Positions 1 through 11,000 of a stretch of DNA of 64,000 nt are shown here, piece by piece. Made by a program: the position numbers and the translations under genes. The notes below the pieces were generated by a model that worked only from the letters and a program-made list of their open reading frames with translations, was not told where the DNA came from and ran no database searches. The DNA lies in NCBI GenBank assembly GCA_030142905.1, contig JASJOG010000029.1, positions 1,887,001 to 1,951,000 on the forward strand. Reading direction: 5' to 3'. Source of the DNA: Heliopora coerulea (lineage: Eukaryota; Cnidaria; Anthozoa; Scleralcyonacea; Helioporidae). Position 1 is the first letter of the stretch; each line of letters starts with the position of its first letter.

Positions 1-190
1 GCATTGACCTTTCACCTGAAATCAGCTGGTTCGTGTAGAATTATAGAAACGAAGCAATTGTATCTCTTGTAAACAGCAAGAACGTCTCCCACGATTTTGT
101 TTTCATTTGACTTTCTCATTCTTTGGTATACAGGTTTTTCCAACGGGCTAGCCATCCCATTTATAAGAATTCCAGGAATCATGAATTAAC

Positions 191-430
191 CCTGGTTTTC
201 ATATAAAGGTAAAGATCGTGCGATAGTCGCACGATCGTCACGATTATATGAGAACCAGTCTAGTTGAAAGTAGACTCCAAACCTACTTCCATGACTCACG
301 TTCCACCACTGCTACGATCTCCACGATAGCAGTGACTGTTATGTTCTCATAATCGTACGATAATCGCACGACTAAAAAAGCTTGCATCGTGCCACTATCG
401 CACGATCTTTATGTTTATATAAGAGCAAGG
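191..430. mobile_element. MITE with about 37-bp inverted ends
   Basis: The left end CCTGGTTTTCATATAAAGGT and AAAGATCGTGCGATAGT is matched in inverse by ACTATCGCACGATCTTTATG and TTTATATAAGAGCAAGG. Internal CGTGCGATAGTCGCACG repeats add further hairpins. No ORF. Confidence 0.7.
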
Positions 431-2439
431 CTTTAACGTTGTTATTCAAAAGCACACAAGTGACTTACCTTTCAGTGTTTCTGATGCAAAGACAGTACTT
501 TTGAGACCTGAACCAGCGCACTCACCAGACAACCTAGATCTAGCTTCTCAAATTTAGAAGTACAAATTGCTACACCAGAACAGCTGGTCTACCAATAAAG
601 ATCACAAGAGCTACTCTGTCCACTGCAAAGACGACTTCTTTTAACTCTGTTTGGCCGGAATCCAAAATTTTTAATTTTACACCTGCTAAGGTCAAACGAT
701 TTTACTCGTCAAAGGGAGACGTCTCGGAACAAAAAGAGTTAAACAATAGAATTCGACAAGCAAAAGAGGATGAATAACTATTTATCTATAGGATATTGCT
801 TAAATAGTAACCGTTCTGTGTAGAAACGTCTTCAAGAACATTTTTACATCCTCAAGACTACTTTAGCTCTGTCATGGACAAAAGTTGCTGCTTGGGATTG
901 ACGCCATCCGGAAGATGACGTCAAAAGTCGTTTTAGAAGAACTGAAGCGTTTTTGCAGTCATCAAACAAGCCACGAGTGTAAATACATGCATTAACAGAA
1001 TATCAAAACCAAATAAGAAGGGATTAGTATGATGATAAATAATAGTCAGTCAACGATGGTTTCTATAGTATCGACATTTTAAAGATGTTGTCATGGTGCC
1101 CAATATGAATTTATTACTTAGCATTAAAAGTGTAAATATTTTTTCCTGACTAGATTGATTATATCAAATAACCAAAATTGTTTTTCTGAGCAAATCAGGC
1201 TGACGAACGTCTACTTATCATCTGTAACAGGACCAGGCTTCCACATGTACAACATCAATGTTTACGGCATAATTTCTTGCATAGCTTGTTTGTTGATTTG
1301 AATATTGATATCCACACTTAAGACCAGAGTATATCGAAAATCACGGCCATGAAGGAGATTTCTTTCACTTCTATTATCTCTGCTAGTTCTAATCAAAACC
1401 ATAATAAACAACTTACTACCAGAAAGCTCATAACGAACAATATATATATATATTTCATTGCTCTTTATGACATTATATCTTTATATGACATTATATAACA
1501 TTATGACATTATATCTTTATATCATTGCTCTTTATGACACCATGAAGCAATGTAGCCTGACATAACCTATCTAAAGAGGCCTTATGTCGTGAATGGCGTG
1601 TGCTTACTTGAAAACTGACAGCTCTTAAAATTGCCAAGGTGTTGCACCAGTGCCTTTTTTAAGGAATTTTCACTTGGAGGGGGGGGGGGGGGGGGCAAAA
1701 GTAAAAATTGCTCTGAAATATGGGATGTCAAATTTTCTTCTAGCGTAGCCCGTCCACCTGAGTGGTGCGAGTTGGGGAGGTTTGGAATGTGTGAGGAAAA
1801 GTATTTCTTTAAGGGGCTCCTGGGGGAGGCGAATTTCTCTTATTATATGTCAGTTTGAGATGCGTTTTGATGTATTTTCAGTTTAACATTTTCAGAAAAA
1901 AAGTAGAAAACACATTTTGGGGAAACGTAATCAAACTGATTTAGCGAGTGCGGCATGGAGAGAGGCGGGAAAAAATTCGAAAATTATTCTTGAAAAAGAT
2001 CACACTTCGGTGATAAAAACGCGCGCATGAGATAGGGTTTGGTTTTCTCAGGCTAATTCATACAATAAATTTTTCTTTTTCAATGAATAGAACCGATCGA
2101 TCAACATTCTTCAGCAAATCAGAATTTAAGGAAATTTTCCCTTTACTTGCCAACTTGGAAAACTAAACAGCAAATAATTTTCCCAATTCCCAGGGGCAGG
2201 AATACGGTGGCTAGGGGGGCAAATCCGATCATTGAGGGGGCATTTGCCCCCCCGATATATAGTTAAAAAAGGCCCTGTGTTGCATTCTGATGCTTCTTTG
2301 TCGTAAATTTATTAATAAATGTTTTAGGCAATGGGTTTTTCATGATTTGAAATATGTTAGCTGCAGTGCTTGTCCGAAGTTGAATTAACAAAATCGCCGA
2401 TGATCGATGAACGTTCATCAAGTCCTAACCTGAGTGAAG

Positions 2440-2525
2440 CAGTTTCTGAGCCTCAGACGGGGATCGAATCCACAACTTTCTGATAACCAGTGAGACGCTC
2501 TAACCATTGAGCTATGGAGACCAAG
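2440..2525 (-). mobile_element. tRNA-derived SINE (family 2) fragment
   Basis: A box TAGCTCAATGGTTAGAGCG and B box GATTCGATCC at tRNA spacing, followed by CCCCGTCTGAGGCTCAGAAA. The anticodon stem is poorly paired, so it is read as a SINE and not a tRNA gene. Confidence 0.65.
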
Positions 2526-4762
2526 TTCTTACATCTACAACATATATCGACTTAAAAAAATTTTATTAAAGTATGTTAAGAACAATTTTTCGGATGTAAT
2601 TTTTCAATTATTTTCAGAATATGACAAAATATCTCCTAAAACGAAGAACTCATGGAGATTAATCGTCTGTGAAAATTTTATGTCAATTTAGGGGTTAAGC
2701 CAGAGGGGCCGGGACCACGCATTCTTGATAATTTCCTAATTTGAACCTCGAAAACATCGTGTTATATTTCGTAAGAATAATCTCAACTTCTGACCAGAAA
2801 CACTTTACTTTTAGATTTGACATGAAGAGAAAAGTCTATTGTCTTTCTTGGATAAATCAATAACAAGTTCTCAAAGTTTGTACAATATGTAAGTATGTTC
2901 ATCAATTACAATTCCCCGACAGATAGTTAATTTTTTCCCCGACAGGGAGTAAGATACCTCGACGGGGGATGTAGCCCCCTCTGCTCTCTCTCTGGTGCCA
3001 TCCCCGGTAGCATCAGCGAATCGACGGACACCCGAAATTTAACGTAGCTGGGCCAGAACATTTTTCAAGGCATTTAGACCAGTACATCACTGAGACATGT
3101 TAGAAGGTCTGTCGTCTGGGGTGTGCTGGGAGTCTTCGTTTTGCGCCCGTGTTCAAGTTCGAAATTCGTAATCGAGTGCTAGTTTAACTTTCCCGATTTT
3201 TGAAACGAGAGAAGCTCCATGTTGAAGTCTCATCAAGTGTACCCACAATGTAATTCAAGCTACTTTTCTGGATGGTGTAGAGCTCGGTACGTGTCACTTA
3301 AATTCATTTAAGCACAAAAGTATGACAAATAACGCTGTACAGCTCTTTACTTTTGTACTTCCAAAATATCACCGCACTATTACAGCTCAGCAGAAAATGA
3401 TCGAATCTCAAGAAGGTCCGTTTTGTTCACAGCTTGATTAACGCCTGAACACTGCAATTGCCCCGGTCTCCTGGTAACTCCTTGTAAGTTGTTGATTTGT
3501 ATTTTTCATCTTAGTCTGATGTAGATAAGCTCGTTTCTTCAAATACGTCCTAGTCTGCACAAATGAAACCCCAACATCTTGTACAAAATTCATTCGCATG
3601 ATGGAAAGAACGACTCTGCTACGAAACTAATAACGCACAGAACACGTAAAATCGTCAAACAATTATAAACTCTAACAGTTCAATGTGTTGGAAAGTTAGC
3701 GTTGATGCAGGAATTAAATGGCACCGTAAAACGTAGACCGTTACTTTCTCATTCTTATTAAGTTAAAGGGCAAAACGACAGTTCACTTACTTTATCCCAA
3801 CGTCTTTCTATATATGAAATTACATAATGAAACTGGCAAGTTTAATAGAATTAAATTTCAATATCGCGTCATCAAATTTGTAAGATTTTTGAACTGCTCA
3901 ATTAAATGACAATTTTTACAAAAAACAAATTAGAATTAATGGACGATACCTTATACACTAGTTTAGGGACTCTCTTGTATTCAATGGCACCACAAACTGA
4001 CTTTCTGTCTGTAGCTCTATGTCTAAAACTTTGAACTGGCGATTGTTTAAACAATGCTGAGTTCTAACACAGACAGCCATTGATAGCTACCTCAAGCCTC
4101 AAAAATTGCATGGGAGTATTTCCCTGAAAGACCTTCACGGGCCCACTCCCGATTCAAAAATTAACTTCCAACTCGAGCAGTCGTCCCACACTTCTCTAAC
4201 CTCACAAGACGATTGTTGAGTTTTATTCATTGATTCAAAAGTTTAATCACAATTGTTAGAGAACATTAGTACTAATTATTGTGCGGGAAGAGCGTGTAGC
4301 AAAGAAATTCTATTCACAGTCAAAAGCTGGGATGTCCGTTTTCATTCTAATCAAGAGGTTTGAGGTGACTAACTTCTTTCAAATGGTTTCCGCACATCCA
4401 AACTACAGCACAGAAACAACCGAAGACAACCACCTACCGTTCAATGGAAACCTAAATGTGATTTTGGGAAAAGCAAAAATTTGATATCTGGAGAGATTGT
4501 TTGGAAGACCCTCCCCCTAAGCTGAATTTCTTGGTATAGCATGCGCATATTTATTAACTTTTAAGTGACTCCTGTTGAAAAGTCCTTGCGTTGTTTGTTT
4601 TGGTATCAATTTGCTGAAAATGATGTTTGCAAGGTGTTTGTATTTTCGTCAAAGATTTTTGGCACTGTACTGTAACGAAAATGTTAGACAAAATGCGGTG
4701 ATAAATGGTCCAACAGTTTTCTGTTCTGTTTCATCATTGGTCATTGGTCGTTTCGGAGTCAC

Positions 4763-5268
4763 GTGAGAACGCGCGCGAACCAGAAAGATCAGTGCACGAA
4801 TCCTTGTGGAGATCGGTTCGAAGAACACCAGAGTGAATTTGAAATATTTTGGTCTGTCAATCGTGAAACTGGAGTCCATTATATGGACCAGAGTATTCTT
4901 CCCGAAGGAGACACCCGTTCGGCGAAGAAAGAAGCAGAACGACTTTCTGGGGATGACCAGCAACACGAGAGCACATTTCTCAATTCGATAAAGGGTCTTA
5001 TCACTGATCTCGGCCGTGAAAGAAGAACACATCTACAGTTCTCGAGCGTCTCTCGTTTGTATAGGTTAGAGTAAACCGTCGGTCCAAGAAACGGTGTCTT
5101 GAACAGACGGTACAGCGTGATACCAATAGCTCATCCGAAGATGAAATCTCTTACTCAGAGAAATTGTCAGCCCGAAGCAATGTTGACGGGTCTTTTGGTG
5201 AAACGCCGTTGTCAAACACCTCAGTATCTGAGGATAAATTACTAAACGAAAATAGCTTAAGAATTTGA
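4763..5268 (+). CDS. Unrecognised coding candidate: open frame plus a terminal-exon-like segment
   Basis: Two neighbouring open stretches look protein-like. The first (4763-5074) encodes a polar 103-aa frame starting MRTRANQKDQ. The second (5065-5268) begins right after a pyrimidine-rich gtatag acceptor-like site, encodes VRVNRRSKKRCLEQTVQRDT, then a Ser/Glu/Asn-rich stretch (SSSEDEISYSEKLSARSN), and stops with TGA. The two are in different frames, so they need a splice or a past frameshift to be joined. The NRRSKKR run could be a nuclear signal. No family is recognised; it may be a gene fragment. Confidence 0.27.
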
Positions 5269-6670
5269 TGCAGAAAGTTGTACATGCTGGAGTGTAGAAA
5301 ACCAGTACCATGGTAAACAAAAGTTAGTCCTCCAAGCTGCAGGAGAACAAATGTAAGAGCAAACTGGAAATGTACGAACGCCCTGAGAACTGCGAGAAGC
5401 TTGCAGTACCCAAAGTCAACTGAAAGGCATGGTCGTAAATTAAACCATTATAATTATTGACCCGCATCAAACCTATTGTTTTCATTCGGCATTATATCAG
5501 CGAATGCAGAGAGCAAAATAATACAAATCTTGTTTGTAAAATTTTGATGCATTATGTCGTATAATGCTCCGTGCCTCCTTAATTATCTATTAACTACTCG
5601 GAGTGCAGATCTGAATCTTCCCAGTTGTCAAAAGAAGCTCAAATATTTTGAGAAATATTGCGAACTGGGTAAGAGAGAGTGTAATCACGTGATAGGGTTG
5701 AAGGCGAGTAAATAGGAAAGTAAAAAAAAAGTATTCGAACACGCGGACATTGTTGATGTGTTGACGTCGAATAGTGTTTTTATGTTATACTTGTTTTGCG
5801 TGAATTGCCCTCGGGGGGCAATTGAATTCGCGACAGAAATACCCATGATAAAGATGTTGACGTCACAGCGACGTCACAGTCGGGTAATAGGGTTACCCTT
5901 CCCTCTCGCGTTATTCGAACCGATATACTTTGACGATAAGGTTATGTGAACTCTTCCAAAGTGTTCATATGCACAGGTCTTCGCTTGCCTCGGTTAACAG
6001 GGTTACTTTTCTAGTAGGGTCACCCTCTCTCCGACTCAGCGTAGCCCTTCAGGTCTAGACAAGTTTCAACCATGTGAACAACTTGACGCGGCCGCCCGAG
6101 TTATGTATGAAGTCAAGCATACGCTATTAGTTTTATTGTCACGAATAGCTTTTGCTTTATGGCAGCCTGTCCAACAAGAACATCCCTTTTGAGTTTGCCT
6201 TTGCGTTGTTATGGCGACTATTCATTGTCGAAATAACGACCGTAACGTTCGAGATGGTCGGGGTGGGATGTTGGTAAACCTATCACCCGAATCCATGTGA
6301 ATAGCCTCTAAGAACGCTATAATCATACACGCTTAATGAAGGCCCTAGCCATTTTTGAAAACCGAAAAATGGATCAAAAATTATTTTAAAAAATTTAAAC
6401 TGTTCATCCAAATAAATGGTTTGCTGGGGGAAAAAGTTTTGACCAATTTTTCGATTCTCAAAAATAGCTGGGGCTTTTAGTGTGTTATGGCGTTCTTAGA
6501 ATTACTCGAAGTAATCGAGCGCTCTTTCGCCAACATGTTAATTGATTCAGGGTATTGAAAAACCGGAGACTCGAGCTCAAGGAGGCTCGAGAATTTTGCT
6601 GAAGCAAAATTCTATTCATTTTTAACAATGCAGCTGCCGCGCACGCGACAATTCAGGCCAAATGGTAATC

Positions 6671-6960
6671 CACCTTAAGCTGTTCTCCCTAGAGGTCCAG
6701 TAAGGGCTACCCCCCCCCTCTCATGGATCCAGGAGGAAACCGGATTTTCCACAGGAGGATCCAGGAGGAAACCGGATTTTTCATAGGAGGATCCCTGAGG
6801 AAACCGGAGTACCCGGAGAAAACCTGCGATACGTGGTAGAGACATCCTGGACAACATTCTTCTCACGTGACCAAGGTAACTATAATCAGATAACTGCAGA
6901 GTCGGAATTGACCCTTAGTCACAGTGGTGAAAGACACTTGTACTACCACTGTGCATGAGC
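6671..6960 (-). mobile_element. tRNA-derived SINE (family 1), diverged copy
   Basis: Minus-strand copy with TCTAGGGAGAACAGCTTAAG at its 3' part and GCAGTTATCTGATTATAGTT near its head. It has an internal near-tandem expansion of a unit with GGATCCAGGAGGAAACCGGA, three copies at about 6725-6805. Confidence 0.7.
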
Positions 6961-7049
6961 AACCCACGAGTAAATACATGGTCATGGCCAGGACTGTCTT
7001 TGGGCTCACCAGTATCACTGAGAATTCAGATTTTACCAGCGACTGCTTC

Positions 7050-7241
7050 CGTAAAGGGCTGTTTAAGTTGGCAATTTGGTGCTTTGAGATTGATATCTTG
7101 GAGTATGTGTTTAACTGACGAGAGCGTCGAGGAAAAACTGCAGCGAATCATAAGCGGATATTGTGCTGCATAGACGGAGTATATTACATACACCAGGATG
7201 ACAATAGCAACACGCAAAATCGCACGTTCAAACGGCCCTTA
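7050..7241 (+). mobile_element. MITE family M2, copy 1
   Basis: GGGCTGTTTAAGTTGGCAAT at the start, TGTGTTTAACTGACGAGAG internally, and AAAATCGCACGTTCAAACGG at the end. Matches the copy at 36.3 kb. Confidence 0.6.
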
Positions 7242-7399
7242 ACTTAATGTGTGGGCTGCGCCACTAATCACAGGTGAATACCCACTGCAGAAGCAGTCGG
7301 TCAATAACCAGAAGGTGAATAAAGTGAGTCCAGAATTTCGAGCGAAGCGATTCCGCAAAGCACAATGTAGTACTGGACGCGTGAGCAAGGTAAAGCTAT

Positions 7400-7592
7400 C
7401 AACAAAAGGTCTATCCACACAATACGACTGTCGTTTACGATTCGTTACTTTGGCGTATGCGATGAAGTCATAAAAGCACAATTCCTGCTTGCTATTCGTT
7501 CGCGAATGTTGCAATTGGTCCTAAAGCCTCTTACGACTGAATCGGATACATCAAAATGAACATTCGTATGCGAAAGTCTTATCGTGTAAATG
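7400..7592 (-). mobile_element. MITE family M1, copy 1
   Basis: Minus-strand copy of the M1 repeat: GAATCGGATACATC, TGCTTGCTATTCGTTCGCGA and TTACTTTGGCGTATGCGATG on the plus strand are complements of the two plus copies at 14.7 and 63.3 kb. Ends have ACGATACGACTG-like inverted sequence. Confidence 0.65.
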
Positions 7593-7667
7593 GGCCTTTA
7601 CGACAATGTGTACAGGACAGTCTTGAATCTTTTAATTTCTTTGTCACCTTCCCTTAAGAGATTAAAA

Positions 7668-7673
7668 TTTATT
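7668..7673 (-). terminator. Candidate poly(A) signal of the coiled-coil gene
   Basis: AATAAA on the minus strand about 160 nt past the TAA stop, in an A/T-rich 3' UTR. It is the first canonical hexamer downstream. Confidence 0.4.
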
Positions 7674-7834
7674 AAAAACAACTTGAGAAATATCAGTGAC
7701 TAGAGTAACAAAATAACTTTTCTCGCTAAAAGATTTTCTCAAAAACAGGAATTCTTCCCAACGTAAGAAAGAAAAAAAAAAGTTGAATCTTTAGAGGTAC
7801 TGTAAAATTAGGAAGCAGGTTTTGAAACCCAGAT

Positions 7835-8062
7835 TTATTTCTTCTCGGCCTTCTTGAGTGCCACGCCTGACCAAGCAGGTTTCTTTGCGCCAGTCGGTTC
7901 AACTTCCTTCTTCACGCGTGGATCAATTACTGCCTTGTGAAGTTTGGGTTGGTTCTGCCACACAGCTTTTTCTTTTTTCTTCTCAGGGTCTTCCCTCTTC
8001 ATCACTGTAGTGCCAATAATGTGATCGCTCTTCTTAAGGTTATTCACCCACTGCGGTTGATT
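7835..8062 (-). CDS. Terminal exon of the coiled-coil gene (basic Trp-motif tail)
   Basis: 228 nt including the TAA stop at 7835-7837; acceptor tttgttag at 8063-8064. It encodes 75 residues beginning NQPQWVNNLKKSD and ending PAWSGVALKKAEKK. Three Trp-containing basic motifs (PQWVNNLKK, KAVWQNQP, KPAWSGVALKK) look like short repeated binding segments. The whole region is Lys-rich. Confidence 0.75.
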   Translation of the reverse strand, partial: NQPQWVNNLKKSDHIIGTTVMKREDPEKKKEKAVWQNQPKLHKAVIDPRVKKEVEPTGAKKPAWSGVALKKAEKK

Positions 8063-11000
8063 CTAACAAACAATAATGTGTTGTTGAAAGAAAACGAAAA
8101 TCGGACGAAAATATTTGGTCATGTGCATGCGTTTTGAAACCAGGTTAAGGTCGCGTAAACCAAGTTCATAATTGCCGGTTCCCTTGATTACGTCAGCTGA
8201 ATACACCTGTCCTCTTCATCGCTCAGTCACATAGCAACTACCTGCAACTTACCTGCTACCTTCTTCCTGCGAACCATTAGGGTTACGTTATTATCAGGAC
8301 TAAGACAAAGGTTCAGGTTACTTACGTACTTAGGCGGCATTTACATGGAAGAGAGCTAGCTCTCCTAGTAGGGCTGGCCATTTTAGCCAAGATCTTCCCC
8401 TCCCTGTGAAATCCCTTGCAAAATTTGTTTTCGTAGACATGAGAGGGTCCGCCCTTGTAAGCGAGATCTCACTATTGAGTACACGAGATCTCGCCTTGGA
8501 GGGATGGAAATTTTCTACATAAACACACTCAAAGGGGTTGGTCCTCCCGTTACGCATGCGTGCTAGACCCAGGCCATCTAGAAGGGCCAGAAAATTCCCA
8601 CGTAAAAGCGAGGTGAAATTCAGCCCTCTTACTAGGCTAGCCCTACCTAAGAGGACTGTCTCGCTTTCGTTGTCGTCCCTTTCATAAACGGTCTTTGCCA
8701 TCCTGATGTTTTCGGGTTCCCAAAGTGTACCCTCCGCACCCTGATTCCATTAAGTCACATAAACAAGAAAACACTCAAAATCTTTCATCTGTTTTCCTTC
8801 CTTGACTTTAAGTTTAACGACGGATTATACCTAACCGTCCCAGTAGAGGGTTTCCCACCTCGCTTACACCTTAACTTGACCACCAGTCACTTAGTTTATT
8901 GCTCTGATTTTAACATTTTCACTAAACGAAAGTTCGAACGAAATCGAACACTGTAGCGTAAAAAAAAACACTTTGAGTGCAAAGAAAATAAATAGAAAAG
9001 CTCAGTTTCACCACGGATTCGAACCCTCTTGATACCGCTCGCTTTTGGTCGCACAAACCACTACACTAGGCTTGCAGGCTCAGTTGACCCTCGTCAAAAT
9101 TGGGAATTTATAAAACATCTCATCATTCAGTGAGGGTCCTCAGGGTACACTTGGGTAACCCGAAAACATTAGGATAGCAAAGACCGTTTACGAAAAGAAA
9201 ACTAGTCCCGCCTTCCTAAATTGTGTATCAACTACATTTAGTGGGGTCATCTATCCGCAGGGATAAGTAAACGGTGTATTTCATAAAGGGGAAGAAGTCA
9301 TTAAATACTTTGGTCTTTTCTTCCCCAGTTGGAATTGCGATTGCACACTTCACTGGAATTTTTCCGTGCAGTTGGTTCTACGTACATCAGTAAATAAAAC
9401 TTTTTTTAAGTGTTCTTCCAGCATGGCTACTGTGATAACATTTGCAAAGCAAGAACACGAGTGGAAGATACCAGAATGCAATCACACCATTCGAATCACA
9501 GAGAAACAAAAATGATCAAAATAAGGCTCTTACTGATGCAGATTCTCTTTGTTTTTCCTTGAAGGCACGGAATTTGTCCTCCCAGAGCGATGATTGAGCC
9601 TTCTTGACGACATCGAAGAAGCCAGATCCTTTGCCAGCGGTTCCTCGTCCACGTTTCGGAGCTTCTGCTGGTATTGCTCCGCTCTTCACAGCTTCATTGT
9701 ATTCTGCCTCAGCCTCGGCGTACTCCTTACGCAGTTTCTCGACCTAAGAAAACAAATAGAGTAAATCCCTGTAACCCTTAAGCTACTTTTACTCGTGCGA
9801 TTTTGTACCCTGTGAATGTCACCCTGGCGTATGGAATAATCCCAAGGCAGTCTGAGTAACAAGACATCTGCTTATGATTCGCTCCAGTTCCTCCTCGATA
9901 CTCCTTTGAGTTTAACGCGCACATCAAGAAGACAATCGGGAGGGGCAAAATCGCACGAATAAACGGGTCTCTAGCAAAGCACGAAATAAGGCCGTACGTA
10001 ACGTCGGGCACGTTCACCAGCGACAGGAGAAACGTGCAGGTCAACTGGGTTTTTTCTGAGCTTTAAAAGTACTAACGACATAGATCCAGTTCACTGCTTA
10101 CCCAAAGCATTTCACATTCGCGCACCTCGGCTGTACTGAATAAAACAAGGTTTGACAATAACTTTGAAATAAGGTCGAAATATTACCGTTTATACTCGTC
10201 TTGTTTTTACTTAAATCTTAACTCTTCAAGATGTTGTTTTTTTGAGTTTGTTTCTTGCTCTATTTCCTTAATATTGCCGGCTGCTAATGGCTCCGATCGT
10301 ACTGTCAGGGCAAGAACCACAACCAATCGATGTATCAGTCTTTGGGAGATGCCCAACTTGTTTTAATTGTTTTAAAATTATTGCATGAAGTGATGCTACG
10401 CCAGTCATAAAAGAAAACACTTTCTGACTTTCACATGTGCAGAGTTTGCTTTCACCAAGTGTCTTTATTTATACTGGATAACCTTATCGGCTTCCTAAGC
10501 TGTTCTCCCTAGAGGTCCAGTCAAGGCCAGCCCTCATGGGTCCTCCAGCGTCGCCACAGTAGGAAACCAGAGTACCCGCGGAAAACCTCCGATCCCTGGC
10601 AGAGTCAAACTTACGGTGGCCCACAACGGCAGCTGCAGATATGTGTATATGTCATACAAACATGTGTTTGTAACATTAGTTGCTGCAAATATGTGTCCCT
10701 CAGAACACGAGTTGCTGCATATGTGTGTGTAATACGAGCTGCATGATGCAAATCTGTGCGTAAGATGAGTTGCTGCAAATGTGTGTGTTTGTGATAAGTT
10801 GCTGCAAAAATGTCAGTGTAACGTGAGTTGCTGAATATGTGACAGCGCGCTGGTAGAATTCACAGCAGAAGTCAAGGCAAAATGCTAATGCAACGTGTCT
10901 GACCAACTGTTACAATCAGAACGAGTTACTGTTACAAACTGTTTTAATTCTGGATTTACCTATGACAAAATATTACGTTTTTAGTCTGAATTTACGCTAT

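Larger units (their letters stand above)
1..4700. other. No gene seen; MITE and SINE fragments only
   Basis: Apart from the MITE at 191-430 and the SINE at 2440-2525 I see A/T-rich sequence, a (TA)n run near 1,440 and a 19-bp poly-G stretch at about 1,677-1,695. Open frames are short and lack recognisable composition. Confidence 0.6.

Noticed and set aside
2455..2525. Possible tRNA gene
   Set aside because: A and B boxes are present but the anticodon stem does not pair, and the same sequence recurs with a shared non-tRNA tail at 55.6 kb; a SINE.
8330..8701. A 123-codon minus-strand frame
   Set aside because: It overlaps repeat-like sequence with inverted segments (GGGCTAGCCC-like blocks); no domain or splice support.
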